DNA from: Verrucomicrobiia bacterium
GTDB lineage: Bacteria > Verrucomicrobiota > Verrucomicrobiia > Verrucomicrobiales > DEV007
Direction: 5' to 3'
Assembly (NCBI GenBank): GCA_030427505.1
Contig: JAUICH010000001.1
Span: 186,001-250,000 of the forward strand
DNA: 64,000 nt
A program made the position numbers and the translations under genes. The notes beneath the pieces were generated by a model. That model ran no database searches, had not been told where the DNA came from, and saw only the letters and a list, made by a program, of their open reading frames with translations. Of this stretch, positions 62,858-64,000 are shown one piece after another (positions within the stretch are counted from its first letter, which is position 1; each line of letters opens with the position of its first letter).

Positions 62858-63739
62858 TCAGGGGCTGACCATGATGCCGCTCTGGTAAGTGGCCTCCACG
62901 GAGTCCGGGTCTGGCTTGTAGTGAAAGAGCCGTTTGGCGGGTTGGTCTTTGGCCTTGGTGGCGTAGATCGCGATCTCCAGGCGGCGTTCCGTGGCGCCTT
63001 CCGGAAGCGGGAGCCGCGTGGTTTCCACTAAGATGCCGTTTTGGCCGCCCACGAGTCCGCCGTTGATCAGGTCCCGGACGCCCGTGTTGGTGGCCTGAGA
63101 GTGGTGAGTGGTATTCACTTTTACCGTGGTGTCGTAGCCGATGGCATCGATCCAAAGCTCCGCGATGTAAGCTGGCGGGTTCACCAGCGGTGGCAGCGGG
63201 GGAACGATTCCGGTCGGCGCGAACTGCGGGTCCTGAAGGAATTCCCGGTTTCCTTTCATGATCTGGGTCAGGATGGTCGGGTCGGTCCCGATGCGGACCA
63301 GGCGCAAGTTGTCGTATTTCCATTTTCCCGATTCCCGGAGAAAGTTCAGCACCAACAGATTATCCGGGATGGAGCCGGGCTCCGCGATGCCGAAGTCCAC
63401 CTTGCCGAAGTAAATGGCCCGGGCCGTGTCGCCCTTCACCAGGATATCGATCAGCTTCAGTGGGGCGAGATCCGGCGCGTGCAGGGCTTCAGCGAAAAGG
63501 GACTGGGGGAAGGGGTCTTTCTGAGAGACAATGGCATTGCGAATGGCGGCCTGGCGATAGGCGGAAGTGACGAGTTTCCAGCTTTCGTAGTCTCCCTTTG
63601 CCATCGCGCCGCTCCAGGCATTATAAATGCTTTCGAACTCTGAACGGAGGCTGGGGACGCTCTCCTGGCCCGAGGCCAAAACCGGGAAGAGGAGGCAAAT
63701 CAGGGCGGCAAAACCAACGAAGGGGGCTCGTAAATCCAT
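62858..63739 (-). CDS. Secreted hypothetical protein
   Basis: I do not recognise this 293-residue protein. ATG 63739 gives a signal peptide (MDLRAPFVGFAALICLLFPVLASGQ); ATG 63751 is four codons earlier. The N-terminal part (about 30-155) may be an NTF2-like or DUF4878-like fold: EFESIYNAWSGAMAKGDYESWKLVTSAYRQ, then paired strands VKGDTARAIYFGKVDF and LVLNFLRESGKWKYDNLRLV. A Pro-rich stretch and a second beta-rich domain follow (AELWIDAIGYDTTVKVN, GVRDLINGGLVGGQNGILVET). It is convergent with the kinase gene, ending 15 bases from it. Confidence 0.75.
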   Translation of the reverse strand: MDLRAPFVGFAALICLLFPVLASGQESVPSLRSEFESIYNAWSGAMAKGDYESWKLVTSAYRQAAIRNAIVSQKDPFPQSLFAEALHAPDLAPLKLIDILVKGDTARAIYFGKVDFGIAEPGSIPDNLLVLNFLRESGKWKYDNLRLVRIGTDPTILTQIMKGNREFLQDPQFAPTGIVPPLPPLVNPPAYIAELWIDAIGYDTTVKVNTTHHSQATNTGVRDLINGGLVGGQNGILVETTRLPLPEGATERRLEIAIYATKAKDQPAKRLFHYKPDPDSVEATYQSGIMVSP

Positions 63740-63904
63740 GAAGCGGTGCATTTTCTATCGAAGTTATCATTCATCGGGGGTTCCGCGACCCACCATTTTC
63801 TTGAGGAACCTTCACGTTTTTGGAATAGCGCTTGAACTTTAAGGGCTTCTCCGTACGATCTAAGCCTTCCCCGGCAATAGTTCTGCCGCTCCCAATTACC
63901 TCTC

Positions 63905-64000
63905 ATGAAACCGGCTGCGAACTCGGTCGTCCATCGGAACAACGAGTTGCTCGAGAAGGCCCAGACCTACGTTTACAAAGTGATCGAGGGTGGGCCCGAT
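63905..64000 (+). CDS. Start of an unidentified gene (partial)
   Basis: ATG 63905 opens a frame that continues to the window edge: MKPAANSVVHRNNELLEKAQ then TYVYKVIEGGPD. The pattern LLEKAQTYVY..., with helical character, recalls the first helix of HD-domain phosphohydrolases, but only 32 residues are visible and that is a guess. A purine-poor sequence precedes the start, and no clear ribosome binding site is visible. Confidence 0.5.
   Translation, partial: MKPAANSVVHRNNELLEKAQTYVYKVIEGGPD

Overview
The window looks like a chromosomal segment of a free-living member of the Verrucomicrobiota (Planctomycetes-Verrucomicrobia-Chlamydiae group). The base composition is GC-rich. The gene content is typical of that group: a PSD1-type cytochrome (DUF1549/DUF1553) next to a Tat-exported DUF1501 protein, a large membrane-type c-type cytochrome of the DUF6797 type, several Gfo/Idh/MocA oxidoreductases, protein kinases fused to formylglycine-generating-enzyme (FGE)-like domains, and an ECF sigma factor paired with a kinase. 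I cannot place it below phylum level from sequence alone. I saw no rRNA, tRNA, CRISPR array, intact insertion sequence or prophage.

Layout. 1-5.6 kb: end of an unusual RfaE2-PurN fusion, a fluoride channel, a secreted SGNH O-acetyltransferase-like lipoprotein, NAD(P)HX repair enzyme and a cell-wall amidase. 5.7-10 kb: a three-gene minus-strand operon built round a degenerate receiver/pseudokinase/FGE membrane protein. 10-21.5 kb: housekeeping genes (pabB, HU, gamma-carbonic-anhydrase-like protein, DUF151 nuclease, rpe, tadA, leuB, a secreted hydrolase, sppA, CPBP protease, thiL, tsaE, tsaB). 21.5-24.7 kb: an MBOAT plus SGNH pair for export-linked O-acetylation of a polysaccharide. 25-30 kb: pgi, a Dabb-domain protein, a 1-kb repeat-bearing gap and an MFS transporter. 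30-42.7 kb: a catabolic block with PSD1 cytochrome, DUF1501, a PQQ-like propeller, a DUF6797/cytochrome c protein, and an operon of two Gfo/Idh/MocA dehydrogenases with an MFS transporter, plausibly for sugars or sugar derivatives. 42.8-50.9 kb: a signalling island with a 2035-residue CheB-CheR-PAS histidine kinase, a NarL-type response regulator, an unknown 199-residue protein and an unannotated 54-residue membrane peptide, flanked by two near-identical palindromes. 51.4-59.4 kb: PBP1C and a giant bacterial alpha-2-macroglobulin, a known periplasmic defence pair. 59.5-62.8 kb: an ECF sigma factor abutting an active Ser/Thr kinase with PEGA and FGE-like repeats. 62.9-64 kb: a secreted hypothetical protein and the start of another gene.

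Two themes stand out. The first is signalling built from kinase-plus-FGE-fold fusions: one copy is apparently active (60.2 kb) and one is a pseudokinase (6.7 kb), and both FGE-like domains lack the catalytic cysteines of true FGE. The second is a set of intergenic palindromic repeats. Three paired elements of one family lie in three different convergent intergenic gaps, arranged head-to-head or tail-to-tail like BIMEs. A second family, with GGCTGAAAGCC cores, occurs at about 14 and 28 kb. The best candidate for an undescribed system is the 42.8-50.9 kb signalling island with its repeated operator-like palindrome.
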